Source: Strigops habroptila (Eukaryota > Chordata > Aves > Psittaciformes > Psittacidae). Taken from it: DNA of 64,000 nt. Shown piece by piece: positions 62,301-64,000 of the stretch (position 1 is its first letter; every line of letters starts with the position of its first letter). The notes under the pieces were generated by a model. That model had not been told where the DNA came from. It was given only the letters and a program-made list of their open reading frames with translations, and made no database searches. Where the stretch lies: NCBI RefSeq assembly GCF_004027225.2, contig NC_044278.2:3596001-3660000 (forward strand), in the 5' to 3' direction. The position numbers were made by a program, and so were the translations under genes.

Positions 62301-64000
62301 ATGAGAAAACACGGTCCAATGGTAAGGATTCCTGCCAGCGGAGAGGAGGGTAGCAAAGGGCATTGCTGTCATTAAGAAACCAGGGCTGAAGAGGTATGTG
62401 AGCTGGGATCTCTCAGCAGCCAACTAGCCTGACTTCAGTAAATGGGAAATTATATAAAGTGCAAAATAGTTTACCAAGGCTATCTCATGCCAGGCTATCA
62501 TAGTAGGCTTATTTTGATAAGATAATTGACTACATAGGCAGAGGACTTTAGAAAGAGAGTCCTTACAGTGCTACAGGCAAAGCCATTAAGCTGGAGAAAC
62601 AGGGGATTAATGTGAGCGTTGTAAGGATTTACCTGAAGAAGGGATGTGAGGAGGTTGTGCCTCAAGGGAAGCAGGCAGGGTGGAAGGGGTTATTAATGAT
62701 CCTCCTCAAAGGGGTGATCTTGTTTACCCAGCAGGAAAACAAGCTCTAATCAGTTTCGGTCAGAAACTGATTCGGTCAGGGCTAGTCACTGCAGAGATTG
62801 CACAGGCTACAGCACAAGAAAAGCTGATGGCACTGAGGACTGGAATAGGGAAAACAGGATGAAAGTCAGCAGCACAGCGTGCAAGCTTGCCCATGCAGAG
62901 AGTAGTCGTAAGACATTTTGCTCCCAGCTTGTCCTCTGCCATTCTGAGAAATTACAGAAGAAGGGGAGTTTTGATTGATTAATGGTGAGTTCTCACCATA
63001 GTGCAGCCAAGAAAAAGAAGGTGACCACAGATGAGATGTCCCTCCCCAGCTGGTTTAAAGGCACCTTTGGATGGCTATGGATGTGCAGTGAGCATGCAGG
63101 GGGGCTCTGGGCAGCCCTGGCAGGCTGACAGAGGGCAGGGCAGTGTGGGGAGAGACCAAGCCAGCATGGCCAGTGCCCAGAGGTGTGCAGGGGCTTGGCT
63201 GCTGGGTGAGAGAAGCGCTATGGCAGTGACAGCAGGGTGCTGATGCTGGAAAATGTATGGTGCCAGTGTCTTATCAGGGTGTGGGACAGCCGGTCTGAGC
63301 CTGTGCCTCTCCACAAGCCCACTGCAAAGCCACACTCACCCAACAGGGCTGGCAATGCCAGGTCTCCACTGCTCAAAGCGCCACCTTACCCTGGGGTAGG
63401 TCTTTTCTGTGGTAGCAGAGACAGGGCTGAGTGCTTGGAAGAGCTCTGACAGACATATTTGCTTCAGGTTTGCTGCGAAAGGGTGTCCTGGTGGTGCTTG
63501 CAACCTTTTAAACTTCCTCACCATGGTGCAGCCTTCTCCTGAAGGCTGCAAACTTCTGAGCACATTTAGATCTCAAGCTGCCCCTCAGTGTTTGCCGTCT
63601 CCCAGTTCTCATAAGTGGAAGACAAGATATATTGATGGAGGAGCTGAATTCAACAGGCAGCCGCACCTGAGCCTCACAGCAAGTGGATGGTGCCTCTGAA
63701 GGAAGGCACAACCAAGCAAAAGGTACCTATGCCCTAAAGTCCGAGGGTTTCCATCAAAAAAGTGATACCCATGTGAAGGGGGAAGTCCCATGGCTCGCAC
63801 TTACAGAAAATCACTCTTAGGTTCAAAGGGGAAAGAAACAAACCAAAGCTGGACACCACATTTAGGTTTGAGGTTCAGATGTTTTCAGGTTTGGTTCTTG
63901 TTTCAGGTTTTGGGGGCTTTTGCTTTTGTTTGTTTTCTCCTGAACTCCCCCTCCCACCTTCAAATGTCAACCTGACAGGTTTCTGGAATTGAGTCCTTTT
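56371..64000. other. Intergenic or unidentified region right of ADPRH
   Basis: About 7.6 kb with no gene I can recognise. In mammals CD80 lies head to head with ADPRH, but I found no V- or C-type Ig exon on either strand here. A minus-strand open frame of 170 codons (61807-62319) and another of 120 codons (58792-59154) lack family resemblance. A 10-bp inverted repeat lies at 62748-62772. No CR1 fragment was recognised in this part. Confidence 0.6.
62748..62772. repeat. Perfect 10-bp inverted repeat with a 5-nt loop
   Basis: AATCAGTTTC at 62748-62757 pairs with GAAACTGATT at 62763-62772. TTCGGTCAG occurs twice (62755-62763 and 62771-62779), so a direct repeat overlaps the hairpin. Confidence 0.75.

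Noticed and set aside
56371..64000. CD80 expected beside ADPRH from mammalian gene order
   Set aside because: No Ig-type exon with Cys-Trp-Cys spacing was found on either strand; CD80, if linked, lies outside the window.

Overview
The window looks like a vertebrate chromosome, most likely avian. Coding DNA is sparse, consists of GC-rich exons with GT/AG introns, and the recognisable interspersed repeats are CR1 non-LTR retrotransposons with the typical sauropsid 3' tail. No bacterial-style operon, rRNA, tRNA or CRISPR array was seen. A crocodilian or turtle source is not excluded.

Bases 1-47260 (+ strand) hold the 3' part of IGSF3 (EWI-3), a type I membrane protein with eight V-type Ig domains. 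Seven consecutive Ig domains (D2-D8 by comparison with the known family layout) are each encoded by one exon of 390-432 bases. A final exon encodes the transmembrane segment and a short cytoplasmic tail. All eight exons join in phase 1 and together give about 1036 residues. The signal peptide and D1 are not in the window, so bases 1-13243 are read as intron. The D5-D6 intron is 17.7 kb and contains a rearranged CR1 copy, a CR1 tail fragment and a tandem pair of RFX-type X-boxes. The 3' UTR is about 2.7 kb and seems to end at a non-canonical AGTAAA signal.

Bases about 47530-56360 (- strand) hold a complete ADP-ribosylarginine hydrolase gene, ADPRH (ARH1). It has three coding exons giving 348 residues, with the metal-binding aspartates at 55/56 and 302/304. 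A probable noncoding first exon lies in a CpG island at 55950-56370. IGSF3 and ADPRH converge tail to tail, and their predicted poly(A) signals are about 300 bases apart.

Bases 56400-64000 contain no gene I can identify. There are a few open frames and structured repeats, listed as candidates only.

The two genes have no evident functional link. IGSF3 acts at the plasma membrane in cell adhesion; ADPRH is a cytosolic enzyme that reverses arginine mono-ADP-ribosylation. I found no clear novel multi-gene system. The best leads are the paired RFX X-boxes, the internally deleted CR1 that keeps pieces of both ORFs, a possible intronic poly(A) site in ADPRH, and the IGSF3-ADPRH junction itself.
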